From the NCBI RefSeq assembly GCF_902498805.1, contig NZ_LR701589.1:1-64000 (forward strand): DNA of 64,000 bases, read 5' to 3'. This DNA is from Imperialibacter sp. EC-SDR9 (GTDB taxonomy: Bacteria; Bacteroidota; Bacteroidia; Cytophagales; Cyclobacteriaceae). Position 1 is the stretch's first letter; every line of letters begins with the position of its first letter. Below, one piece after another: positions 16,109 to 25,163 of the stretch. The notes beneath the pieces are model-generated. The model did not search any database, was not told the origin of the DNA, and worked only from the letters and a program-made list of their open reading frames with translations. The translations under genes and the position numbers were made by a program.

Positions 16109-18157
16109 ATGAAAAATTCGATCTATTTACGCTTTACTTCACTAGCCCTCCTTGCAGTGGGTGTCCTGCTTCCTAATGCAGGTTCCTCACAGGGCAAGCA
16201 CAGCACGTATGTGCGAGCGGAGGATTCCTTTTATGACGAGGAGTTGGAGACCGCCTTTCTGTTATTCAACGAATACCTGGCCGGATCACCCGACGACAGA
16301 AAGGCTCAATACTATGCCGAAATTTGCTCACTACTCACCTACTACCCCGCCAAACCACTGGATAAATTTCTTCAGTTCGAAGCGACCCTGGGTACCAGCG
16401 ATAAATTTTTCTATTACTGGGCGGGAAGAATCTATGCAGCACGGTACGACTATGGTGCGGCCATAGAAGCCTGGCAGAAATTCCTCGACCTGAAGGCCTA
16501 CAAAAGCAAAGTGATTACCGACGAAGCAAAGGCGTTTATTGACGATGCTATTGTTAAAAAATCCTTTATTGAGCTTCCGTCCACCTATTCAGTGCACCAT
16601 TTGCCGGCACCTATAAATACGCTCAATTCTGAAGAGAACCCTATCTTGTTTGACAACGAAAGTAAGCTGATGCTTGCGAGCATAGGCAACGATGAGAGTG
16701 TCCGCCGAAGAAAGCAAAGGTCAACTATTTACTTTTTTGAGCGGCAGGGGAAAAACAAATGGTCGCCACCAGTAAGCTACCCGGCTTTCAAAGAAATGAA
16801 AGGCAACATCGTCAACCTTCAGCTTTTCGACAACGAAACCAAGCTTCTGCTCTACTACGAAGACAAGAAGGGTGACCTGTATCAATCGGAAAAAGTGAAT
16901 GGTGTTTGGCAAAAGCCCAAGCCTTTAGATCAGATAGACCGAACAGGGATGCAGGTCAGCGGCTTTTTTACTTCCAATGGAGAGGTGCTTGTTTATACGG
17001 CAGAATCAAAAAAGCCCGACAAAGACATCGACCTTTATATGGTGACGAGGCAGGATGAAGGCCAATGGTCAGCCCCCACTGAGCTACAGGAGCTCAACTC
17101 TCCGTTTGACGAAGACAGCCCTTACATCACACCAGACGGTTCCACCATCTACTTTAGCTCTAGAGGCCACTCAAGTGTTGGCGGCTTCGACATATTCAAA
17201 TCGGTACGAAACCCTACCACCGGCAGGTGGGGAACTCCGGAGAACATGGGCTATCCCATTAACACACCTGGTGATGAAATTTTCTTCAAGTTCAACAAAG
17301 ACGGGAAAACTGGTTTCTTTAGTTCGGATAGGGCCGGCACAGTTGGCTTTCTCGATGCTTACCTGTTCGTAGAAGAAATCAAAATTCCGATGAAGGGCAG
17401 GGTAATCGCCAGCTCTACAAAGCAGCCTCTGGCAGGGGTGCTGGTGAAAGTAACGCCCGACAACCAGTACCTCAACACACTTTCTGCTGAAAGCAATCAG
17501 GATGGGGAGTTTGAGGTCTTGCTTACATCTGGATTTGACCAGGCATTCGACCTGACCTACATGGGGCTGCATGTTAAAACAGAAAGTATTTCAGTGGATC
17601 AGACAAGCCCCACGGACACGGTCAACAAAGTTTTTGACGTCGACTTAACCGAAACAATCCTTGCTCAGCAAACGCATCAACAGGGATTCCAGCAAGGCAA
17701 ATCAACCATTCCAACCAAAACGACTACAAAAGTTGCCAGTGCAAGCGCCGAAACCACAGCTCCCGTTTCGGAATACACAGAGCTGAGTGACCTGGGAAAG
17801 AAATTCAGCAAAGGCAACAAGGCCATTTTGAGCAATATATACTTTGAGCCGGGATCCGATTATATCAGCTCTGCTTATACGCCCGAGCTTTTCGCACTGT
17901 TCAAGGTGATGAGCGAAAACCCTGAACTGAGAATTGAGATTGGCGGACACACCGACGCTTTGGAGGAAAAGACCAGCTCACAGAATTTATCGAAACTCAG
18001 GGCAAGGGCAGTGGGCAGTTACCTGATGCAAAGAAGAATATCGGAGGATAGAATTAAGGAAGTAGGCTATGGAGCCACGCAACCCCTGGCATCGAATGAC
18101 AATGAAAAAGAAGGACGTGAGCTAAACCGCCGCATCGAAGTCCTTGTTATTGAATAG
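16109..18157 (+). CDS. PorE-like OmpA family protein (TPR, PD40 propeller, regulatory-like domain, OmpA)
   Basis: With the ATG at 16109 the 682-residue protein has a signal peptide ending near NAGSSQG. Domains in order: TPR-like helices (about 25-150), a PD40/WD40-like propeller (about 165-425, with motifs such as PYITPDGSTIYFSSRG), a carboxypeptidase-regulatory-like fold (about 430-510, MKGRVIASSTKQPLAGVLV), a low-complexity linker and an OmpA peptidoglycan-binding domain (about 570-682, IYFEPGS, GGHTDALE, LSKLRARAVGSYL, NRRIEVLV). This order is that of PorE (P. gingivalis PG1058), a type IX secretion component that links to peptidoglycan; Bacteroidota also carry paralogues of the same layout with unknown roles. 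The frame is open from 16028, but the signal peptide decides the start. Confidence 0.85.
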   Translation: MKNSIYLRFTSLALLAVGVLLPNAGSSQGKHSTYVRAEDSFYDEELETAFLLFNEYLAGSPDDRKAQYYAEICSLLTYYPAKPLDKFLQFEATLGTSDKFFYYWAGRIYAARYDYGAAIEAWQKFLDLKAYKSKVITDEAKAFIDDAIVKKSFIELPSTYSVHHLPAPINTLNSEENPILFDNESKLMLASIGNDESVRRRKQRSTIYFFERQGKNKWSPPVSYPAFKEMKGNIVNLQLFDNETKLLLYYEDKKGDLYQSEKVNGVWQKPKPLDQIDRTGMQVSGFFTSNGEVLVYTAESKKPDKDIDLYMVTRQDEGQWSAPTELQELNSPFDEDSPYITPDGSTIYFSSRGHSSVGGFDIFKSVRNPTTGRWGTPENMGYPINTPGDEIFFKFNKDGKTGFFSSDRAGTVGFLDAYLFVEEIKIPMKGRVIASSTKQPLAGVLVKVTPDNQYLNTLSAESNQDGEFEVLLTSGFDQAFDLTYMGLHVKTESISVDQTSPTDTVNKVFDVDLTETILAQQTHQQGFQQGKSTIPTKTTTKVASASAETTAPVSEYTELSDLGKKFSKGNKAILSNIYFEPGSDYISSAYTPELFALFKVMSENPELRIEIGGHTDALEEKTSSQNLSKLRARAVGSYLMQRRISEDRIKEVGYGATQPLASNDNEKEGRELNRRIEVLVIE

Positions 18158-18209
18158 AACTTAAATTGTTTCGTTTATTATTCTTGTATAAATAAAACTC
18201 AACACCCAA

Positions 18210-19217
18210 ATGAGAGCAAGCAAGATAGCAGGCATTGGCCACTATGTGCCCGACAATGTAGTGACCAACAAAGACCTTGAAAAGCTAATAGAAACCACTG
18301 ATGAATGGATTCAGGAAAGAACCGGCATTAAAGAGCGCCGGTTTGTAGACCCAAAGTCGGATGAAGCCCCATCAACCATGGGTACCAAGGCTGCCCGGAT
18401 TGCCATCAAAAACGCCGGTATCACGCCCGACGACATTGACTTCATCATTTTTGCTACCCTCAGCCCCGACTACTACTTCCCAGGCCCGGGCGTGATGGTG
18501 CAGGAGCAGCTTGGCATCAAAGAAATTGGTGCGCTGGATGTCCGAAATCAGTGTTCAGGGTTTGTTTACGCCGTATCGATTGCAGATCAATTTATTAAAA
18601 CAGGAATGTACAACAACATCCTGGTAATAGGCTCCGAGCTCCATAGCAGCGGCCTCGACATGACCACCAGAGGGCGTGGTGTCTCAGTTATTTTCGGCGA
18701 CGGCGCAGGTGCAGTGGTGATGCAGGCAGCCGACAAGCCCGGTCAGGGCATCCTGTCCACTCACCTTCATTCCGAAGGCAAACATGCGAAGGAGCTGGCG
18801 CTAATAGGCCCAAGTACCAAGCACTGGGTGGACAAGCTAATCGTCGAAAACGACCCCGAAGACATTAGCTACTACCCCTACATGAATGGCAACTTTGTGT
18901 TCAAGCACGCTGTAACTCGCTTTGAAGAGGTGATCAATGAAGCCCTGGATAAGAATGGCTTTAAGAGCACAGACATCAACCTTTTGATCCCGCACCAGGC
19001 CAACCTGCGCATCAGCCAATTCATTCAAAAGAAAATGGGCCTGTCCAACGATCAGGTATTCAACAACATCATGAAATATGGTAATACTACAGCTGCGTCC
19101 ATTCCCATTGCGATGAGTGAAGCGTGGCAGGAAGGAAAAATAAAGGAAGGCGACTTAGTGTGCCTCGCTGCTTTTGGTAGCGGGTTTACCTGGGCATCTG
19201 CACTCATCAGATGGTAG
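18210..19217 (+). CDS. fabH: 3-oxoacyl-ACP synthase III (FabH-type ketosynthase)
   Basis: A 335-residue thiolase-fold enzyme with the full FabH triad: cysteine in DVRNQCSGFVYA (about residue 114), histidine in IPHQANLRI and asparagine in YGNTTAASIP. It would condense an acyl-CoA with malonyl-ACP to begin fatty acid chains. It is not next to plsX, rpmF or fabD, the usual neighbours of housekeeping fabH, so it may be a second KAS III with another primer or a secondary-lipid role. Its last 7 bases overlap the following gene. Confidence 0.9.
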   Translation: MRASKIAGIGHYVPDNVVTNKDLEKLIETTDEWIQERTGIKERRFVDPKSDEAPSTMGTKAARIAIKNAGITPDDIDFIIFATLSPDYYFPGPGVMVQEQLGIKEIGALDVRNQCSGFVYAVSIADQFIKTGMYNNILVIGSELHSSGLDMTTRGRGVSVIFGDGAGAVVMQAADKPGQGILSTHLHSEGKHAKELALIGPSTKHWVDKLIVENDPEDISYYPYMNGNFVFKHAVTRFEEVINEALDKNGFKSTDINLLIPHQANLRISQFIQKKMGLSNDQVFNNIMKYGNTTAASIPIAMSEAWQEGKIKEGDLVCLAAFGSGFTWASALIRW

Positions 19218-19816
19218 AAGACGGGTTCTCTAAGGAAGAAATTGAGTTAATGGGCGACGGTGAACTACTGCTGCTCAAGCGCAAGGTGATTTCGAAGATG
19301 GCTGACCGATTCTCCAGGATTGAGGGTATATTCAGGCAAATAATGCGCAGTGAAAATGATCTTCATTTACCACCAGACACCTTACTAAAAGCAGGAAAGG
19401 TATCCAGAGGAGAAAACTATAAAGGCCTCCCCTATATCGTGCTGGACTACCCAAGGCTTATGACCCGCCACGACGTGCTCAATATCCGACTGTTATTCTG
19501 GTGGGGGCATTACTTTACCTTGTCGCTTCATTTGGGAGGCGAGTTTTGGAAGGAGAGAAAGGCAAATATTTTAAGGAACATTGGGGCACTTACTCTGGAA
19601 AATATTCGTTTCCAAATCGATGGTTCACCCTGGGAAAACGACATTTTCTCTGATAATTTTCACGAGTTAAACTCCTCAGACAGCGTGCAAACACTTTCAA
19701 TTGAAAAATCCACCTTTTTGCGGCTCAGCCACTATTTACCTCTCAATGAGACACAAAATCTCGATGAATTCGCTACCAAAGGTTTTAAAAAATTTATGTC
19801 TATTTTAAAGGATTGA
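19211..19816 (+). CDS. Conserved-looking protein of unknown function coupled to fabH
   Basis: A 201-residue soluble protein whose ATG lies inside the end of fabH (7-base overlap), implying translational coupling. It has no signal peptide and no motif I recognise. Notable features are a helical N-terminal third (EIELMGDGELLLLKRKVISKMADRF), a central aromatic block (YKGLPYIVLDYPRLMTRHD, FWWGHYFTLSLHLGGEFW) and a hydrophilic C-terminus. The coupling suggests a role with the ketosynthase, but this is inference only. Confidence 0.78.
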   Translation: MVEDGFSKEEIELMGDGELLLLKRKVISKMADRFSRIEGIFRQIMRSENDLHLPPDTLLKAGKVSRGENYKGLPYIVLDYPRLMTRHDVLNIRLLFWWGHYFTLSLHLGGEFWKERKANILRNIGALTLENIRFQIDGSPWENDIFSDNFHELNSSDSVQTLSIEKSTFLRLSHYLPLNETQNLDEFATKGFKKFMSILKD

Positions 19817-19871
19817 ATAATCTAGCATTGTTTTTGAATGCCAAAGTAATCGGACAATAATCAAACCCCGG

Positions 19872-21449
19872 ATGAATAAGCCCGCTAGCTATTTGTTTAC
19901 ATACTCTCTAAGCATTTTTTGTCTATCCAGCTTTTTGCTTCCCGGATTAAAGGCCCAAACGATGTCTTTTCCGGATACAATTGCTACGTACAAAGGCGAA
20001 TTACAGAATGGTAAAAAAGAAGGTCTATGGCTTTTTTACAGGAGCAACAACCAACTGCTGGCGGAAGGTTTTTACAAAAACGATAAGAAGGACAGCCTTT
20101 GGTTTTTCTACAACGCAGATGGCCGTCGCAACCAAATGGAGAGCTACAAAGGTGGCATTCTCAACGGCATTTATGCCAGTATCTATTCAAATGGAGAAAT
20201 CAAAGAAAGAGGCCGGTATAAAGATAGCCTGAGAACTGGTGAATGGGAAGGGTTCTACCGATTTGGGCTGAAGCTTTACGAGGGCAAATACAATGAGGGC
20301 AAAAGAGAAGGTCTTTGGAAAGAGTACTATGAAACAGGTAACCTGAAGTCGGCAGTGTTTTATGAGAATGATAAACTGGATGGTGAGGCTGAATTTTACG
20401 ACGAATACGGCCAATTACAGTCCAAAGTAAACTATAAGGAAAACACGCTTCACGGCCCTGTCACCGAGTTCTATCCCGACGGCAGCGTGGCACTTGAGGG
20501 ACTCTTCAAGATAGGAAAGAAAGACAGTGTTTGGATAGAATATGATCCTTTCAAATTGGTTTTAGCGAAGGAGAAATATAAAAACGGCTCACTGGACGGA
20601 AAACAATCGTACTACTATCCAAGCGGAAAACTGGAGAAGACCGAGGAATATGAGTTAGGCACAGCAACTGGCAACTGGCATCAATATTATGAGAATGGTC
20701 AGCTCAAACTGAACGTCAACTATAAGAACGGGCTAAAAGAAGGCATATATCAGGAGTTTTTCGCCCGGGGCAAAAAGAGCGTTGAAGGCAAATATGCCTA
20801 TGACCTGAAGACCGGTACCTGGACAAGCTTCTTTGAAAATAGCAACCTCTATTCTATTGGCGATTATCTGCGTGATCAGAAAACTGGCTTGTGGAAATAC
20901 TTTTACGAGGCTGGCCCAATCGAAACAGAAGGCAAGTACAAAAATGGTATGAGAGACGGGCAGTGGGTCAGCTACTATATTACGGGAGAAATATCTGCTA
21001 TTGGTAGTTACAGGCTTGATCTGGAAGATGGTATCTGGGGTAGGTTTTACCAGAATGAACAACTGATACAGGATGAGAACTGGGACAACGGCCGACTGCT
21101 GGCTGTCAGTGAATACTTTACCCCAAAAGGCGAAGTTCTGCCAGGCGGCACCCTAAAAGACGGCTACGGGTCAAGGATAACCTACTATGACGACGGCACC
21201 CTTAAGCTGGAAAGCTATTACAAAAACGGCTTCACTGCTGACATTTGGAAGTACTATCACCCTAATGGAAAGCTGGCTTCTGAGGGGCAGTTGCTCAACT
21301 CCCAAAAACAAGGCGCATGGAAATACTACTATGACAACGGAGCAGTGGAGTCAGAGGGAAAATACCTCAATGATGAGCGCACAGGCCTCTGGAAGTTTTA
21401 CAACCGTAAGGGTAGAATAACAGACCAGATCAATTATTCGAAAGAATAA
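19872..21449 (+). CDS. Secreted YwqK/MORN-like repeat protein
   Basis: A 525-residue protein with a signal peptide (ends near LKAQ) and then about 19 tandem units of 22-25 residues of the form G-x-W-x-x-Y-Y-x-x-G-x-L-x-x-E-x-x-Y-x-x-G-x-x-x. This is the repeat of the YwqK-type antitoxin/MORN-variant family. One unit near residue 400 is interrupted by FTPKGEVLPGG. Such proteins are common in Bacteroidota, where they are exported; the YwqJ toxin is not present. The repeat array probably forms an extended beta structure. Its 3' end overlaps the convergent DUF4249 gene by 20 bases. Confidence 0.85.
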   Translation: MNKPASYLFTYSLSIFCLSSFLLPGLKAQTMSFPDTIATYKGELQNGKKEGLWLFYRSNNQLLAEGFYKNDKKDSLWFFYNADGRRNQMESYKGGILNGIYASIYSNGEIKERGRYKDSLRTGEWEGFYRFGLKLYEGKYNEGKREGLWKEYYETGNLKSAVFYENDKLDGEAEFYDEYGQLQSKVNYKENTLHGPVTEFYPDGSVALEGLFKIGKKDSVWIEYDPFKLVLAKEKYKNGSLDGKQSYYYPSGKLEKTEEYELGTATGNWHQYYENGQLKLNVNYKNGLKEGIYQEFFARGKKSVEGKYAYDLKTGTWTSFFENSNLYSIGDYLRDQKTGLWKYFYEAGPIETEGKYKNGMRDGQWVSYYITGEISAIGSYRLDLEDGIWGRFYQNEQLIQDENWDNGRLLAVSEYFTPKGEVLPGGTLKDGYGSRITYYDDGTLKLESYYKNGFTADIWKYYHPNGKLASEGQLLNSQKQGAWKYYYDNGAVESEGKYLNDERTGLWKFYNRKGRITDQINYSKE

Positions 21450-22560
21450 CTGGATAATAGGTTGGGGCATCGTCCCAATGGGCCGGCGTAACTCCCGTTC
21501 TCACACCTGTTACTTCTTCACATTCCAGACAGCCAAATCTCATATCAAGAACGATATCCGGAACTAGTTTTCTATATGGGTGGTCTGAAATGCCGCTTCT
21601 ACTGAAATAAGCAGATTTGGTTTTCAACCCGGAAGCACCAAAAAAACCTAAAACTCGCTCATCTGGATCACTGACATTGTGTAAGTTTCCCCTTATTGTT
21701 ATCGGAGGTTTGTCAAACACTCCACCTGAATTGGTCGTCAGTTGCTTCACTTTCTGCCAGTATTCATGGGCGGCCTTGCTTAAAGAATATTGTTCGGCCT
21801 CGACGAAGTACGGCAATCGATTATCATAAGGGAAAGTTAGTAGAGGCACTCTTGCAATCGTATTTCCATCAAACAGCTTATCTGATCGAATGTTGATACG
21901 GCCAGGGCAATTATGGATATCAAAGCATTTCTGGCAACAATAAGTCCCATAAGTTATGTAGCCTGCATCTGGCTTCCCAACCGTATATATCCTGCAGAAG
22001 TCAAGCCGTTCATAATTGTTCCACCGCCACAGATAGTAGTTCTCTTCATCTTTCGGATCTTTGGTCTCGACGAAAACATCGAACTCACCCTGCAAAAACT
22101 CGCCGGAAATATCCCGGTACTCAGCGTATATGGTGTCGATGGGTGGAACGGCTGGCAGCAGCTCCGGCACAGACTCATAAACCTTACCATCCGATAGCTC
22201 TATTCGTACCGAATAACTCCGTCCTACTTCTCCTCGTATGCCATCAGCTTTCGTCTCATAAGTGCCTCCCTTCGTATAGCTCAGCTGCTCTTCACTACCC
22301 AGATCGTCTTTGATGTAGACCTTTGCATCGTAGATAGTGAAATCACTCTTGGCGTTGCCCGAGGTGTAGGTGGTGCTGTAGCTAAGTTTTACTCTATAAG
22401 GCCCGGGCTGGTCAGTAATAAGTCCCTCTACCGTCAACTTTGGTGTCTCGTCGGTGAGCTCGGGGTCAAACGGGGTGATGCAAGTGGTGAGAACGAAGAG
22501 GCACAGAGCTAATACCCTGGTCGACTTACTTCTATCTAATATCCAATCGCCTGCCCTCAT
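21430..22560 (-). CDS. DUF4249 family lipoprotein, partner of TonB-dependent receptor (pair 1)
   Basis: A 376-residue lipoprotein with lipobox VLTTC followed by ITPFDPEL, the DUF4249 signature. The ATG at 22560 overlaps the receptor stop by one base (TGATG), so the two genes are translationally coupled. The middle region is rich in cysteine (GTYCCQKCFDIHNCPG) and the C-terminal part has a CxxC (GCLECEE). The paralogue at 25164 keeps the same cysteines, suggesting disulphides or a metal site. The protein probably sits on the outer membrane as the surface partner of the receptor; the ligand is unknown. Confidence 0.87.
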   Translation of the reverse strand: MRAGDWILDRSKSTRVLALCLFVLTTCITPFDPELTDETPKLTVEGLITDQPGPYRVKLSYSTTYTSGNAKSDFTIYDAKVYIKDDLGSEEQLSYTKGGTYETKADGIRGEVGRSYSVRIELSDGKVYESVPELLPAVPPIDTIYAEYRDISGEFLQGEFDVFVETKDPKDEENYYLWRWNNYERLDFCRIYTVGKPDAGYITYGTYCCQKCFDIHNCPGRINIRSDKLFDGNTIARVPLLTFPYDNRLPYFVEAEQYSLSKAAHEYWQKVKQLTTNSGGVFDKPPITIRGNLHNVSDPDERVLGFFGASGLKTKSAYFSRSGISDHPYRKLVPDIVLDMRFGCLECEEVTGVRTGVTPAHWDDAPTYYPVILSNN

Positions 22561-24965
22561 CAAAAGGTGAAATTATAAGTAATTGAAGGGAAGACAGAGC
22601 CAAAAATAGACAGCTTGTAAACGTCGGCATGAGCGTAGTAAAGCTGATTGTTAGGCTTAAAGAAAACCGAATACGCATTTTTCCTTGCGTAAACATTGTA
22701 AATGGAAAACACCCAGCTCCCCTTCCACTTTGCTTGCCTGCTTGGTTTATCGTCTATTGTCATAGCCAAGTCCAGCCTGTGATAATCGGGAATACGGAAC
22801 TGGTTACGGTTTTCATAATAAGGTACATACGCTCCATGGTAGTAGTACTTATCCAGCGGATAGGTCGTCGGTCGGCCCGAACTATAGGTGAAATTCGCTG
22901 AAAAGCTCACCCTGGTGCTTTGCTTAAATATCGCCGATAAATTCAATATGTGTGGCTTATTGAAGTTGGCTGGATAGTAGTTTCCATTACTGATTTGCTC
23001 TTCCTCAAACTCGGTCTTTGTTCTTATTCTTGCCTGTGAATAAGTATAGCTTAGCCAACCGGTCAGCCTTCCCATATTTTTCTTTGCCTGAACCTCTACG
23101 CCATAGGCAAATCCATTCCCGTGAATAATGGCAGTTTCCAAGGCTGGGTTCAACAGCAGGTCGGCTCCGTCTTTGTAGTCGCTCAAATTCTGTGTGTATT
23201 TGTAAAAAGCCTCACCTGATAGCTCATACATATTGTCTCTGAGGTTCTTGAAATAGCCGACTGACACCTGATCGGCAATGATGGGTTTTGAGTAGGTGTT
23301 GCTCAGTTGCCACCTGTCGATGGGCATCGAAGCAGTGGTATTGGAAATAATCTGCAAATATTGCCGCATTCTATTGTAGCCAAACTTGATCGACGCAGTG
23401 GGATTAAGGCTGTACTTTAATGACAACCGGGGCTCTGCCCCACCATAGCTGTTGATCTTTTCTCTCTTTGAATAGTGCGTGGTGTCCACCATCGACTCAT
23501 GCGTAAGAGGCACACCTTGCTGATAAGAATAGACATCCCGGTCACCCGTGTTCTGAAAATAGGAATACCTGAGCCCAGCCATCACTGTCAGCTTTGCGTT
23601 GACGATCAGCTCATCACTTGCAAAGCCAGCCAGTTCCAGGCCATGCTCATTTTGCAGCAGATGCGCATTGATGTTTGATTCGCTGCTGGTAGGTTGCAAG
23701 TGACCAGGCTCGAGAATGTACTGTGTCCCAGCTGCGCCGAACATAATGGTATGACTACCTTTCAGCCAGCTAAAGTTGGCCTTTGCTTTTCGATACTTTA
23801 TCGCCGAAGGCAATTCAAAGCCCACCGCCGGAACGAGGCTGGAAATAGAGGCATTATAATCACTATAAACCGCCACAACGTTAGCGATGAGGTCGGGAGA
23901 AAAAGCGTGATCCCACCTAACGGTGGCATTGGTTGTTTCCCAGTCGTATTGAGACGAAGTGGCGTTCACTTCTAATGCGGAAAGGGAATCCGAAGCAAGC
24001 TTGAACTTATCCACCGACCGGTAGAGCGACAACTGTAGCTTACTGTCCTCATTGGTTTGATACAGTACTTTTGCAGTGATGTCATAAAAATTAGCCCTGG
24101 TGTCCCGAATCGACTTGTTGGGAGCTAATTTGAGCAGATAGTCGGGAAATGATGCCCTACCCCCAACCAAAAGGCTTAGCTTTTTACTGAGCGGCCCTTC
24201 CACCAGGAGCCGGTTGGCAATCAACCCAACGCCACCTTGCACTTTCATTTGCTCAGTCTCTGGCGTTCTTATTTTTATATCAAGCACAGAAGAAGCTCTT
24301 CCCCCATGTTGAGCAGGTATCGCCCCTCTGTAGAAGGAAATGTCTCTTACCACATCAGGATTGAAAACAGAAAAGAGCCCCATTAAATGAGAGCTGTTGA
24401 ACACCGGCGCATCGTCGAGTAATATCAGGTTTTGGTCAACATTCCCTCCTCTCACGTTAATACCTGTCGTTCCCTCCCCTACCGTCGTAACACCCGGCAA
24501 CATTAGCAGGCTCTTCATCACATCCACTTCACCCATGAAGGTCGGCATCTTCTCAATGGCTTTCATGGACATCTTACTCACGCCAAGCTCCACACTCGAA
24601 ATATTGTGATCTTCTGCCTGGCCACTTACGCTCACTTCCTGAAGTAGTTGAGACGACTCATCCAGGTCAATGCTGATGGTCATAGCACGATAAACAGGCA
24701 CATTGCGCCTCTTGCTTTCAAACCCAACAGAGGAAAACTCCAAAGCATGCACGCCCTGGGGCAGGAACATGATAAAATACCCTATTGAGTCTGTTACTAC
24801 ACCAGTGGAAAGGTTAGTCACGTAGACGTTTACTCCTTCAAGGGGGGCGCCTGAAACGCTATTTTTGACAGTACCGCTAAAGGGGAAGTTTTGGGCAACT
24901 GATAGAAAGGACGTCAACACCGACAATAAGACACAAGCCAAAAGCGCCTTCGGGAGGTTTCTCAT
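22560..24965 (-). CDS. TonB-dependent receptor with carboxypeptidase-like N-terminal domain (pair 1)
   Basis: The ATG at 24965 gives 801 residues with a signal peptide ending near LSVAQ. A CarboxypepD_reg-like domain follows (FSGTVKNSVSGAPLEGVNVYV, residues about 25-110), then a plug domain (MPTFMGEVDVMKSLLMLPGV, GTTGINVRGGNVDQNLILLDDAPVFN) and a C-terminal beta barrel ending in F (SITYNFTF). It imports a ligand across the outer membrane using TonB energy. No clear TonB box or substrate clue is visible. It is closely related to the receptor at 26261, as if from a tandem duplication. Confidence 0.9.
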   Translation of the reverse strand: MRNLPKALLACVLLSVLTSFLSVAQNFPFSGTVKNSVSGAPLEGVNVYVTNLSTGVVTDSIGYFIMFLPQGVHALEFSSVGFESKRRNVPVYRAMTISIDLDESSQLLQEVSVSGQAEDHNISSVELGVSKMSMKAIEKMPTFMGEVDVMKSLLMLPGVTTVGEGTTGINVRGGNVDQNLILLDDAPVFNSSHLMGLFSVFNPDVVRDISFYRGAIPAQHGGRASSVLDIKIRTPETEQMKVQGGVGLIANRLLVEGPLSKKLSLLVGGRASFPDYLLKLAPNKSIRDTRANFYDITAKVLYQTNEDSKLQLSLYRSVDKFKLASDSLSALEVNATSSQYDWETTNATVRWDHAFSPDLIANVVAVYSDYNASISSLVPAVGFELPSAIKYRKAKANFSWLKGSHTIMFGAAGTQYILEPGHLQPTSSESNINAHLLQNEHGLELAGFASDELIVNAKLTVMAGLRYSYFQNTGDRDVYSYQQGVPLTHESMVDTTHYSKREKINSYGGAEPRLSLKYSLNPTASIKFGYNRMRQYLQIISNTTASMPIDRWQLSNTYSKPIIADQVSVGYFKNLRDNMYELSGEAFYKYTQNLSDYKDGADLLLNPALETAIIHGNGFAYGVEVQAKKNMGRLTGWLSYTYSQARIRTKTEFEEEQISNGNYYPANFNKPHILNLSAIFKQSTRVSFSANFTYSSGRPTTYPLDKYYYHGAYVPYYENRNQFRIPDYHRLDLAMTIDDKPSRQAKWKGSWVFSIYNVYARKNAYSVFFKPNNQLYYAHADVYKLSIFGSVFPSITYNFTF

Positions 24966-24995
24966 TTTTATTGCATAAAATAGTAGATCCCTATT

Positions 24996-25023
24996 CAAAA
25001 ATAAATAACAACTCTATTTCAAA
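24996..25023 (-). promoter_or_regulatory. Candidate promoter of receptor/DUF4249 pair 1
   Basis: On the minus strand TTTG (25023-25020), 16-base spacer, TATTTTTG (25003-24996). The spacer is one base short of the usual range. A start near 24989 would leave a 24-base leader. Confidence 0.45.
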
Positions 25024-25163
25024 ACCCCCTATAATTTGAGAATAAAGAAGTCGGTCAGGAGTTATTGCTCTGTTTGAAGATAGTAATTATCTGCAATGAA
25101 TAAGTAAAAAAATAACTCAAATCGAATACCACAGCTCTGCAATAGCTGATGAGCTCAATCGCT

